Source: Bufo bufo (taxonomy: Eukaryota; Chordata; Amphibia; Anura; Bufonidae). From it: a stretch of DNA of 64,000 bases. Below are positions 22,226 through 32,358 of this stretch, piece by piece. The notes under the pieces were generated by a model. It worked only from the letters and a program-made list of their open reading frames with translations, did not search any database and had not been told where the DNA came from. Location: the NCBI RefSeq assembly GCF_905171765.1, contig NC_053395.1, forward strand, positions 183,228,156-183,292,155, read 5' to 3'. The stretch's first letter is position 1. Every line of letters starts with the position of its first letter. Both the position numbers and the translations under genes were made by a program.

Positions 22226-23499
22226 AATATATGAAATCTGAGGAACAAATCAACAAACCACATAACCGCAGACAAGATTCAAATATATTGATGCGGTTTA
22301 GGTCCAAGTCCCTTGGTAGGGATCATCTTGCCCTTCAGAACATCAAATTATAGAAATCGCATACAAAACGCAGTTCACATGGCTGCGGTTTTGATGCGTT
22401 TTTATTTCAAAATGTATCACCGACCTTGCAATTCTTCCCTAGGACTATTATCTTAACATTTTAACATTGTAGCCATTATATGGGGAGTAATATTTATGTT
22501 TTTAATCACATTTATGTATAAATTGTAACAGCAATATAAGAACAACCAAATCCATTCCATGTATTGCAATAAGCTGAAAAAAAGCACAATTGTGGGTGGG
22601 TCAGTATCATTTATAAAGAGTGAGAATCCACTCACTCGGTGGCCACTGAGGAAGGGGTGTAAGACCCTGAAACGCGTCTGGCATTACAGAGTGAGCGTGG
22701 ATTCAAGCAAAAGACCAAAGAAATTGGATATCTAGCTGTAATCGCTAAAGATTGACTTCTGAATTTGAAATTGCCGCCGCACAGCAGTGACGTCACTAAA
22801 GCGTCCGCCCGGAACCCCAGATCACCAGGTCACGTGGGACGCCACGGCCGGCCAGGCACGGCCACCTGGGTAACTATACACTGCGGTCTAGCAGTGAGGA
22901 GGGGAGAGACCGGGTCACCATAAGCGGCTGGACACTGTAAGTAACTGGGAAGTTCATCCCAACGTGCTTAACTGAATATTGGACTCCCATGTTCTATCGC
23001 AATTGGACATAGTGTTATAAATCACTGGTGTGATATTCCGGATATTTCACACCACTGTTACCACTGGAACACATTGTGCGGTCATTTTTCTATACCAATT
23101 GAGACATTGTTTCACTATACCCACAATTATATGCCTGTGTATCTATGAATTTATAGACTGGCGAGTTTATATCTACATTAAGAGATTGTCTACATGGACT
23201 GTATGTGATACCACGCATTAACAGCATTTTACGCCAGCACGCTTACCAAAGTGCTATTAGGATTCACATATATGTAATTTATAGGTTGTTACATTATATG
23301 TTTTTAGTATATTTTAGGGGTTTGTTTTTAGAATATTAAATTACATTTACTTAATCGTCCAGTGTTTCCCATATGTGAGTGCCCCTTCATTTTGTATACA
23401 CTCCATTTTTCCTTCTAGGTCCTGAGGGTAGGACCGGAGGGTGAGCACCTATCCATACGTGATAGGGGTGAGCCGCTGTATTTTATATACAAATATTTG
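22202..23499 (+). repeat. PLE pLTR, 5' copy of plus arm
   Basis: Directly repeated at 26822-28119 with a constant offset of 4620 bp. The 1298-bp unit starts TATATTACTATC and ends ATACAAATATTTG. It should hold the promoter and the hammerhead ribozyme, as in other PLE pLTRs. Confidence 0.92.
22642..22682 (+). ncRNA. Hammerhead ribozyme (type I, minimal stem III)
   Basis: Stem I GCCA (22642-22645) pairs with TGGC (22679-22682). CTGAGGA (22646-22652) fits CUGANGA. Stem II is AGGG (22653-22656) with CCCT (22665-22668) around an 8-nt loop. GAAA follows at 22669-22672. Stem III is the self-complementary ACGCGT (22672-22677), with predicted cleavage after C22678. Stem III has no loop, so activity would need two strands to pair through ACGCGT. 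PLE pLTRs are known to carry such ribozymes. Confidence 0.85.
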
Positions 23500-23537
23500 A
23501 ACTATACCCTCAACAGCTGAGCTCCCCCGACCACGAG

Positions 23538-24449
23538 ATGGACATTTGGGGACACCTAGACAACAAATACAAAAATATTGAGGCTTTCACCTTTAATATG
23601 GAAGGAGAAGCATCAATAGAAAGTACAAGATCAATGGATGATGCTTTTAAAGTCCTGGAGAAGACGTTGCAACGTCAATTGCGTAACAAATGGGAGATAA
23701 GATCGCTTACGCAATATTTGGACAGGGGCCTCATTCCCAAGGGTTTGACACTTGCCAAGACACCAGCGTCAGATTTGGTGAGTGACAAATTTAAAAAGGA
23801 ATGGGACGGCTTTCTGAAAACACAGTCGGAGGCCCTTGTCCAAATGATTATTAAAAGGAGGATACAAATGACAGAAGATATGACAGGGCAAATTGATACC
23901 CTAAAAAGGGAAATGGAAACATTCCCAGATACCGATGTAGTCCACAAATGGCACGAGAGAATTTGTAAAAATTTAGACACATTAGAAAGGGAAATAATAG
24001 GTAAAAAATCCAGAAAATTACAACATATGGAAAGAAAAGAAATCACTGAGACTTATGGACAAAGGGAAGTTGAACACACAAATACACAGTTTGAGAATAT
24101 CAAAATCTCAAACAGATATGAGACACTAGCAACACCTCATTTTTTAGATTTTACACCACCACATCACAAAGCACGAATAAGGAGCACACGCACTCCCACT
24201 CCACCACGACAAGAGACAAGAACACACAGTCACAAAACACAGAATCATGTTCACGATTACAATTTGAGGGAGCGTCCGAGAGAATATGCACAGGGCAGGG
24301 GGCACTACCAGACACACAGGCAGGAGCACAGACACCAGCACAACACAATACACCATCACACACCAATAACCAACAGAGCACAAAGACACAATCACAACGA
24401 AGAATTCGGAGAGGACGACATGCACAAAAAGAGAAAATACAAAAATTAA
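23538..24449 (+). CDS. PLE ORF1 (plus arm)
   Basis: 303 residues starting at an ATG just after the 5' pLTR, so the start is well placed. Residues 33-60 and about 90-175 are charged and helix-rich; EIRSLTQYLDRGLIPKGL at 53-70 looks like a conserved block of PLE N-terminal regions, from memory. Residues about 205-303 are basic and rich in His, Arg, Thr and Pro (RSTRTPTPPR, HTHRQEHRHQH-like). No catalytic motif. A nucleic-acid-binding role is inferred. ORF2's frame (-1 relative to ORF1) is open from 24122, overlapping the last 110 codons or so. Confidence 0.87.
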   Translation: MDIWGHLDNKYKNIEAFTFNMEGEASIESTRSMDDAFKVLEKTLQRQLRNKWEIRSLTQYLDRGLIPKGLTLAKTPASDLVSDKFKKEWDGFLKTQSEALVQMIIKRRIQMTEDMTGQIDTLKREMETFPDTDVVHKWHERICKNLDTLEREIIGKKSRKLQHMERKEITETYGQREVEHTNTQFENIKISNRYETLATPHFLDFTPPHHKARIRSTRTPTPPRQETRTHSHKTQNHVHDYNLRERPREYAQGRGHYQTHRQEHRHQHNTIHHHTPITNRAQRHNHNEEFGEDDMHKKRKYKN

Positions 24450-24505
24450 AAACACCAACCACCAATGTAATAAATATCAGTGATATTGCACTTACAGAGA
24501 CCCAG

Positions 24506-26731
24506 GTGCAACTTCTTAATAAGGGCCTTAAGTTTGCTCCCACCAATTCTATAGACAAATTCGCCACATACATAGGAGTGGAGAAATTCATCAGACGCCT
24601 ATGTCTTAAAAAATATTTCCTAAAAAATCCCATCAATAGGGATAGTGATATAGGAGGGAATACAAACAAATATGTACATACAGATCTTAAAGTTAGATCT
24701 AAAAAATTCCCCAGGCAGGAGATTAGCAGCGAAATGGCCACGTTCAAGAACAATGTTGAACGAGATCTAAGAAGAGTCAAAAGCCGAAAAGTTAACACAA
24801 ATTTAAGCAGAGAAGAGATTAAGGCTATTAAATCCCTACAGGAAGAAAATAACATCGTAATTAGACCAGCCGATAAAGGCGGGGCCGTAGTTATTCTCAA
24901 TACGACAGATTACATAGAAGAATGCTATAGACAGCTAAGATCAGAAAATACTTATAAAAAACTAAAGGGAGACCCCACACAGGAATATTACAATATCTTG
25001 AAAGAATACTGTGTAAAGGGGGTAAAAGCTGAGTTTCTTTCTGATCAAGAACCTAAATTCATCCTGGATACTGAGAGGAGAATCCCAATGTTCTATTGTG
25101 TCCCCAAGATCCACAAGAACCTGGAAGCACCACCAGGTCGCCCGATAGTGTCGGGAATACAATCTATATCATGCAACCTATCCAAGTATATTGATCAATG
25201 GCTTCAACCTTATGTCAAGCGAGTGCCATCATACATTCGTGACACCACTGACATTATTAAATCATTGGAAGAAGTCAATTGGATGGATGGGTGGATCTTG
25301 GGGACACTGGATGTTGGATCCCTCTACACAGTCATTGAACATACCAGGGGGACACAGGCACTATATGAGCAACTGTCAGGAGATGCTGGGCTCCCGGTAG
25401 AACAATTGGAATTCCTGTTAGATGGAGTGAGATACATTCTAGCTCATAATTATTTCTCTTTTGAGCAGGAGTTCTATCTGCAATGTACCGGCACCGCCAT
25501 GGGCACCAGATTCGCCCCCAGCTATGCCAACCTCTTTTTGGCTCAATGGGAGAGAGAGACCATCTTACCCAGGCTGGGGAAGGATCTGGTGATGTGGCGC
25601 CGGTACATTGACGATATCTTGTTCATTTGGTGCAACACTGCTGAGTCTCTTGATGTATTCCTCAGTGACATCAACAAAAATGACAAGAACTTGGTATTTA
25701 GTCCGACCATCAGTCAAGAGAAAGTAGAGTTCTTGGATCTAGAGATATGGATTAGAGATAGCAGACTGCAATGCAGTACGTTTTTCAAGCCCGTAGCCAA
25801 AAACAGCTTCATCAGATTTACCAGTTGCCACCTTCCGCGATGGCTAACCAACATACCAACCGGTCAGTTCCGCAGACTCAAGCGGAACTGTACGGTTGAG
25901 AGTAAGTTTGATGAAGAGGCTGCTAACTTGAAGAAACAATTGCTAGAAAGAGATTACCCAGTCCAACTGATAGATAAATCACTAGAAAAAGTGAAGATGA
26001 TGGAACGAAAGGACTTTTTTGAGATAGGGGCACCACAATCGCCTGATGAAATATTAAGAATTATTCTTCCATTCAGCTCTCAATATAGAGTGATGGAAAG
26101 AAGCATCCGTAAACATTGGGAACATTTGCTAAACGATAAACTAATTGGCCCACTGTTGAGTGATGTACCAAAAATAACATACACAAGGGCAAATAATTTG
26201 GCAGGCAAAATAGCCCCAACAGTAAAAAATAAAAAGGATGGGCAACAACAACAAAAGAAAAACTGGCTAACAACTAATGGATTTTTCAAATGTGGCAGAT
26301 GTACAAACTGCAAGATTACCAATTTTCCCAAAAAAACAACATGGGTAAAATCCACAACAAATTCCTTCAGTGTAGAGATACAGGAATGCCTAACCTGTGA
26401 TTCTACCGATGTCATATATCTGTTGGAATGTGGGTGCAGGAAACAATATATAGGGAGAACCAAAAGGACACTCAAAAAGAGAGTAGCCGAACATGTGGCG
26501 AATATTAAGAAGGGTTTAGAAACTCACTCCCTATCAAAACATTTTAAAATTCAACACAATTGTGACCCAACAGGCTTAAAGTTCACAGCCATAGAAAGGG
26601 TCAAAAAAGTGTGGAGAGGAGGTAACCATATCGCACACATGTCACGACAGGAATCTCGTAGAATCTTTGAGTATGACACCATAATACCAAGGGGTCTAAA
26701 TGCTGAGATGGAGGTTTTCGGTTTCCTGTGA
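24506..26731 (+). CDS. PLE ORF2: reverse transcriptase plus GIY-YIG endonuclease (plus arm)
   Basis: Penelope-type polyprotein of 741 residues from the GTG at 24506. In order: N-terminal LLNKGLKFAP block; RPADKGGAVVIL (120-131); GRPIVSGI (211-218); motif A TLDV with D269; motif B TAMGTRFAPSYANLF (330-344); motif C YIDD (367-370); FLDLEI (409-414); cysteine cluster CGRCTNC (596-602) with more cysteines at 628 and 631; GIY-YIG domain with VIY at 636-638, YIG at 648-650, an Arg-rich helix and Glu716. All RT and nuclease motifs look intact. No ATG exists before Met77, yet conserved-looking sequence (NVINISDIALTETQ) precedes the GTG, so translation likely enters from ORF1. Confidence 0.95.
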   Translation: MQLLNKGLKFAPTNSIDKFATYIGVEKFIRRLCLKKYFLKNPINRDSDIGGNTNKYVHTDLKVRSKKFPRQEISSEMATFKNNVERDLRRVKSRKVNTNLSREEIKAIKSLQEENNIVIRPADKGGAVVILNTTDYIEECYRQLRSENTYKKLKGDPTQEYYNILKEYCVKGVKAEFLSDQEPKFILDTERRIPMFYCVPKIHKNLEAPPGRPIVSGIQSISCNLSKYIDQWLQPYVKRVPSYIRDTTDIIKSLEEVNWMDGWILGTLDVGSLYTVIEHTRGTQALYEQLSGDAGLPVEQLEFLLDGVRYILAHNYFSFEQEFYLQCTGTAMGTRFAPSYANLFLAQWERETILPRLGKDLVMWRRYIDDILFIWCNTAESLDVFLSDINKNDKNLVFSPTISQEKVEFLDLEIWIRDSRLQCSTFFKPVAKNSFIRFTSCHLPRWLTNIPTGQFRRLKRNCTVESKFDEEAANLKKQLLERDYPVQLIDKSLEKVKMMERKDFFEIGAPQSPDEILRIILPFSSQYRVMERSIRKHWEHLLNDKLIGPLLSDVPKITYTRANNLAGKIAPTVKNKKDGQQQQKKNWLTTNGFFKCGRCTNCKITNFPKKTTWVKSTTNSFSVEIQECLTCDSTDVIYLLECGCRKQYIGRTKRTLKKRVAEHVANIKKGLETHSLSKHFKIQHNCDPTGLKFTAIERVKKVWRGGNHIAHMSRQESRRIFEYDTIIPRGLNAEMEVFGFL

Positions 26732-26821
26732 CAGTGGGGGGTTGTCCGGTGGGGATGAGATATCGCAGTTTGATCAATAATTGACACTGTGATTCCCCTC
26801 CCCATGGGACTGCTCCCCACA

Positions 26822-28119
26822 TATATTACTATCAATTATCCCAGCAATATATGAAATCTGAGGAACAAATCAACAAACCACATAACCGCAGACAAGATTC
26901 AAATATATTGATGCGGTTTAGGTCCAAGTCCCTTGGTAGGGATCATCTTGCCCTTCAGAACATCAAATTATAGAAATCGCATACAAAACGCAGTTCACAT
27001 GGCTGCGGTTTTGATGCGTTTTTATTTCAAAATGTATCACCGACCTTGCAATTCTTCCCTAGGACTATTATCTTAACATTTTAACATTGTAGCCATTATA
27101 TGGGGAGTAATATTTATGTTTTTAATCACATTTATGTATAAATTGTAACAGCAATATAAGAACAACCAAATCCATTCCATGTATTGCAATAAGCTGAAAA
27201 AAAGCACAATTGTGGGTGGGTCAGTATCATTTATAAAGAGTGAGAATCCACTCACTCGGTGGCCACTGAGGAAGGGGTGTAAGACCCTGAAACGCGTCTG
27301 GCATTACAGAGTGAGCGTGGATTCAAGCAAAAGACCAAAGAAATTGGATATCTAGCTGTAATCGCTAAAGATTGACTTCTGAATTTGAAATTGCCGCCGC
27401 ACAGCAGTGACGTCACTAAAGCGTCCGCCCGGAACCCCAGATCACCAGGTCACGTGGGACGCCACGGCCGGCCAGGCACGGCCACCTGGGTAACTATACA
27501 CTGCGGTCTAGCAGTGAGGAGGGGAGAGACCGGGTCACCATAAGCGGCTGGACACTGTAAGTAACTGGGAAGTTCATCCCAACGTGCTTAACTGAATATT
27601 GGACTCCCATGTTCTATCGCAATTGGACATAGTGTTATAAATCACTGGTGTGATATTCCGGATATTTCACACCACTGTTACCACTGGAACACATTGTGCG
27701 GTCATTTTTCTATACCAATTGAGACATTGTTTCACTATACCCACAATTATATGCCTGTGTATCTATGAATTTATAGACTGGCGAGTTTATATCTACATTA
27801 AGAGATTGTCTACATGGACTGTATGTGATACCACGCATTAACAGCATTTTACGCCAGCACGCTTACCAAAGTGCTATTAGGATTCACATATATGTAATTT
27901 ATAGGTTGTTACATTATATGTTTTTAGTATATTTTAGGGGTTTGTTTTTAGAATATTAAATTACATTTACTTAATCGTCCAGTGTTTCCCATATGTGAGT
28001 GCCCCTTCATTTTGTATACACTCCATTTTTCCTTCTAGGTCCTGAGGGTAGGACCGGAGGGTGAGCACCTATCCATACGTGATAGGGGTGAGCCGCTGTA
28101 TTTTATATACAAATATTTG
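26822..28119 (+). repeat. PLE pLTR, 3' copy of plus arm
   Basis: Direct repeat of 22202-23499; ends exactly where the duplicated target begins. No difference from the 5' copy was noticed by eye. Confidence 0.92.
27262..27302 (+). ncRNA. Hammerhead ribozyme in 3' pLTR
   Basis: Identical to the motif at 22642-22682, shifted by 4620 bp. Predicted cleavage after C27298. Confidence 0.83.
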
Positions 28120-28958
28120 TGCCTAATTTATGACAAGACGCACACTTCATCATAAATTGGGCACATCCTTCTGCAGTCCGTGCAACTAAACAGGCATCTT
28201 CGACAGCTCAGAGCTTTCGTAGATTTCTGGCTTCATTTACGCCAGAAAACTGGCGTAAATGAAGATAAATTTGTCACTGTGGATGGCCCTGCCCCCTTCC
28301 CCGCCCTTACCACATCCCCTTTTAGAAAAGTAGCGAGGACAGCAAAAAAGAGGAGACACAATAATTTTTTCAAAAAGTCGCAGTTAGTAAATTGACTTTT
28401 TAATGTAACTTTTTAGTTGCACAGGGAATGATAAATCTCCTCCATAGAGTAGAATGATAAATTTCCCCCATGATGTTTTAAGCATTATATTAATATAAAC
28501 TATCTATAAAGGAGATGGCAAACACTGTATAAGAATAGTTCTAACAATCTCATGCCTTCATCAATGGCTGGTTACAGATCTGCCTACTTTCTGGTCTGTA
28601 GCAATGAAGTATATCACAAATGGTCAGCATAATAAAGGGATGATGAGATCTGCACACCCTGTATTGGGTTGGGTGCTCACGGAGGACGGTTTGTCGTCTC
28701 GTATCAAAGTAGAAAATTCGTAGCACACCGGAATCAGTTAATGCTTTTTAATTGGTAGACGTATTACATCATATCATATATATAGTGTATAGTACATCCG
28801 GATTAGAACATATGAGTTAAAGTCGTATAGTTAGTCCCTTGGTCAGCATGACATACTAAATGCAATGAAAAAGAGAGTAGACATTAAATTGAAGCACATA
28901 TCAAAGACAGATAGTCCTGACACAAGGTAACAGTAGCAAGTATGACAAATGTAGCACT
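28120..28958. other. Right part of split MITE, then unassigned repeat-like DNA
   Basis: To about 28470: the right portion of the MITE interrupted by the PLE dimer, including GCCAGAAAACTGGCG. From about 28670 to 28930: TTGTCGTCTCGTATCAAAG...AGTTAATGCTTTTTAATTG resembles the start of other amphibian PLE pLTRs in style, but I see no hammerhead there. No gene. Confidence 0.35.
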
Positions 28959-29196
28959 AAGGGCTCATGCACAGGGCCGGTCCACAAAACACCGATACTG
29001 GCCATGTGTGTTCCGCATTTTGCGCAATGGAACGTCCTGCCCTCTATAGAACTGTCCTATTCTTGTCCATAACCTGGACAAGAAAAGGACATGTTCTATT
29101 TTTTTGCGGGACCATGGAAAGGACATACGGATGAAGACAGCACACAAAGTGCTTTCTGCATCTTTTGCAGCCGTATGGAAGTAAATGGGTCTGCAT

Positions 29197-30524
29197 TAGT
29201 GTTGATCGAGCACCAAAGTGCTCGGGTGTTCGGGTGCTGGGGTCGAACACCTTCTGAGGACGGCGATGCAGATTACTATAGGGATGAGAGCTTCCACAAT
29301 GGAAGCCCTGCGGCCGCCCCCCACTTGTGAGCAGGGCCGAGCCGCCTGATGCGATCACCTCAATTTGCCTAATTGGCCGCTTAAAATTTTGCGCCTGGGG
29401 CAAAGGCTCCCCCGACCCCCCCCCCCCCCCCCCCCACGCTATGCCACTGGATGTAGCGCAGGTAATGTCACTGTCTGCCCGGACACCGTCTACGGAAAAA
29501 GTACACTGGATGTCACAGATATTTTTGGGATGCGCACACGTTGCACAAGAGATGTAACACAGATAATGTCGCTGTCTGCAGCGGCCTAAGTATTGCTGAT
29601 GTCAGCAGTGGCTAATATTAAGTTACAGGGAAAGTCACAGGTATTTGGGATGTGGAAACGTTACACAGGAGATGTACCCCAGGTCCGCAGCGGACACCGT
29701 CTACGGAAAAAGTACACTGGATGTCACTGATATTTTTTGGATGTGCACACGTTACACAGGAGATGTAGTGCAGCTTATGTCACTGTCTGCAGCGGACACC
29801 GTCTACGGAAAAAGTACACTGGATGTCACAGATATTTTTGTGATGCACACACGTTACACATGGGATGTAGCGCAGATAATGTGGCTGTCTGCAGCGGCCT
29901 AACTATTGCATGCTATTTAGCGCAGGATGCGCTAAAAATAGATATTGCTGCCACACACAACAGTCCTTAAAAGGACTGTTGGGTGGGTCTGTAAAGTTTT
30001 AACAATTTAGCGCAGGTTGTGCTAAAAATATGCATTGCTGCTGCCACACACAACAATAGTCCTTAAAAGGACTTTTGGGTCTGTAAAGTTTTAGCAATTT
30101 AGCGCAGGTTGCGCTAAAAATATATATTGCTGCCAGACACAACAATAATCCTTAAAAGGACTTTTGGGTCTCTGACAAGTTTTTAAACTTACAAAAAAAA
30201 TATTTCACTCCCTACACTATCTTTCCCTTCTTCAGCACAGCTCTCCCTGACTAACACTGAGCCGAACACGTGTCATCGGGTGCTATATAGCACCCGATGA
30301 CGCGTTACGGCAGCCAATCACTGTAATGGCAGTAACCAACATGGCTACGGCATTAGAGTAAAGGACAGTACTTATTGGCTGCATAGCAGCCAACAAACGT
30401 GCGGGGAGGAGACTCGAGCATTGCACCCAAACACATGCAGTATTTGGCCGACTACCGCCATGTGCCGAGCATCGAGATGCTAGAGCCGAACTGGTGTTCG
30501 GCCGAGCATGCTCAATGAAAACTA
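29197..30524. mobile_element. Non-autonomous hAT element, 8-bp target duplication
   Basis: GTCTGCAT at 29189-29196 and 30525-30532 flanks ends TAGTGTTGATCGAGCA and (reverse) TAGTTTTCATTGAGCA. An internal duplex of AAAGTGCTCGG type lies beside the ends. No transposase. Two tandem series fill it: a unit of about 102-106 bp (GGACACCGTCTACGG at 29481, 29692, 29794) and a unit of about 90 bp (TTAGCGCAGG at 29917, 30007 and about 30098), each of the latter with an AGTCCTTAAAAGGACT palindrome or variant. A C homopolymer lies near 29418-29436. Confidence 0.85.
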
Positions 30525-30551
30525 GTCTGCATCTGACCCACAAAAAATGCG

Positions 30552-31450
30552 TGTGACGGACTGAACCATCACTGGGGCTGCTGGAGAAGCCTGAGGGCAA
30601 GCCTCCTTCTTACAGACTATGGACCGAGAACTATGGAGACCCCCTAAGACCTTTTGGGGTTACAAGGAACTATGAACCCTGATTTATGTGTGTAATTTAT
30701 ATGCCACATATTTCCTATTGCCCATTAAAAAGGCATGGTGGGGATTCAGCAACACAAAAAGGGTTAACTCTGCACTGAGACTCCCACTGATTGTGTTATT
30801 GATGGGATTAAGATAGTTGATTATAATAGCAGCCGGCTCCTAGATGAGTAGATCACCATATGATACACTCAGGCGATAATCCCATCACATGTGTCTCCAC
30901 TGTCCCTATTCATTCATTATGGAGGGGGTGAAGATGTCTGTTTGCATGTTGTGTTTGTTAATTGCGTCACCAACAATGCCATTGTGTTTGTTGAATAGGG
31001 TTAGTTTTTGTGTTTAAACTGTAAAGGATTGGCTGCTATGTCATGTTCTCAGTTCCCAACCAGGTCCACGGGGTGGTACCCTTGTTGGAAAATGTGTATA
31101 TAAGTCAATGCTTGTGTGTTCAATAAAGAGTTCCTGTTTTACATTCAACATAGAGCCTCGTCTCATGTGTATGGGGATTGCTATACGCTGTATACTCCCC
31201 TGGGTATAACTCCTAGCTCTTGTAAGAGCTGTTCCTGCTCTCTGGATTTAGGAGAGGTTCACCCACTGGAGCCTGGAGCCTTGTCGTAGGTCCAGGGTGG
31301 GTAGGAGACGGTGAGACCTCAACCAAGCTTTGGCGGTTTGTGGGGTCTGCAGTGCTTACGGTGTCAAGTGGAGTGCCTGGAGTCCTCGGGAAGCACTAGG
31401 AGCATCCATCGACGGAGGTACCCGGTCGGGGTGCCAGGAGATCCGTTACA
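30552..31450 (+). mobile_element. Solo LTR, 5-bp target duplication ATGCG
   Basis: 899 bp beginning TGTGACGG and ending CCGTTACA, flanked by ATGCG at 30547-30551 and 31451-31455. A TATATAAG box lies near 31098 and CAATAAAG near 31121. There is no internal coding region, so it is a recombined solo LTR. The 3' third reappears in inverted orientation at 47909. Confidence 0.85.
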
Positions 31451-31498
31451 ATGCGGATTGGTTAAAGACAAAAATTACGCTTGTGTGCATGAGCCCTT

Positions 31499-32353
31499 GT
31501 GGAGATGCATGAGCCCTTAAGGAGATACAACCAAACAAATGGTAGCTATCAAGAAGGTACAATTTCTAGTTTACTCAATTTTCCTGCAGCACCATCACAG
31601 GACAAATGGAGCATTACACAGTTACTATTCAAATTGATGGGTTGTCTGTGTGAGGCAGACAGAACAGGTCCTCCACAGCCTTTCTAATGCTCCAATCGGA
31701 CCAAGAGCTGAGGAACAGACTGAACACAGGGGGGAAGGAGATATATCAAGACTGGCAGATCCATCCGCCAGTCTTCATCTCCCTGCACTGGCGTGAGATA
31801 CACCTGATTTGTTAAGAGGCAGAAGCATCTCTGCCCTGCTGTGGGCCAGAAACTGAAGTTTACACCTGCTACAGGCTGGTGTAGACTTCAGCTATAACTT
31901 CCACCACTTTCTGGCGAAAGTAAGTGCAGCAGGCACAAAGCCACACCCTTCCGCTAAACCACGCCCCCTTTTTTGGCACCTCGGAAAAGTGCCGAGAACC
32001 ACAAAAAGTCGCAAATTATAGTGCACAGATGTAGTGCGCTTTAATTAGCGACTTTTTTACGCCACACTTGTGGTGTGGAAACAATGATAAATGTCCCCCA
32101 GGATCTTTCTGTATCTCAAACTTTCCTAAAAGGGATTGTGAAAGTAAGATTTCTAAAGAAGATAGCCCATTTAAAGTGCCAAAAAGGCTCTATAAACACA
32201 TTAACCCAAAATGGTTAACGTTAATGTTTGACTCTTTAGTCCAGTCTTCTGTATAATCCCAAATAGCCCCTATACTTACACACATACACCTTTAGCATCG
32301 TAAGGGTATATTGTATACACCTGTACTGTTTACTAGAAATGAAGTTAGGACAT
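31499..32353. other. Intergenic DNA with MITE-like ends
   Basis: GCATGAGCCCTTAAGG near 31508 repeats the preceding MITE end. From about 31738 to 32100 the sequence runs from AGATATATCAAGACTGGC to GATAAATGTCCCCC, with paired AGTTTACACC/GGTGTAGACT segments, probably another MITE of the GATTTATC group. No gene. Confidence 0.45.
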
Positions 32354-32358
32354 ATAGG

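Larger units (their letters stand above)
16394..28119. mobile_element. Head-to-head inverted dimer of a Penelope-like element
   Basis: Two nearly full PLE copies, minus strand at 16394-22200 and plus strand at 22216-28119, pair with coordinate sum 44416 throughout, meaning no indel between arms. A 15-nt loop (22201-22215) separates them. Each arm is pLTR-ORF1-ORF2-pLTR. The plus copy is complete (22202-28119, 5918 bp). The minus copy lacks about 15 bp at its 5' end and 97 bp at its 3' end. The whole unit is flanked by TGTGCCTAATTTATG (16378-16392) and the same 15 bases at 28118-28132, the first two of which may belong to the element. I found five base differences between arms. All ORFs are open, so the insertion is recent. 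Confidence 0.93.
28959..31498. repeat. MITE (GGGCTCATGCACA ends) carrying two nested insertions
   Basis: Left end AAGGGCTCATGCACA at 28959 and right end TGTGCATGAGCCCTT at 31484-31498. Removing the hAT element (29197-30524) and the LTR (30552-31450), with one copy of each target duplication, leaves a MITE of roughly 300 bp. Close relatives lie at 40985 and 45811. Confidence 0.8.

Noticed and set aside
16394..28119. Treating the palindrome as an assembly or foldback-read artefact
   Set aside because: The arms differ at several bases, one arm is shorter by 97 bp, and the outer flanks share a target duplication, none of which an artefact would make. Still worth checking with long reads.
28670..28930. 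Another PLE pLTR
   Set aside because: The wording resembles pLTRs, but I could find neither a hammerhead core nor a repeat of it in the window.
29418..29436. C-run (and others near 1947, 44289 and 50417) as functional G-quadruplex
   Set aside because: Plain homopolymers inside repeats; nothing indicates function.
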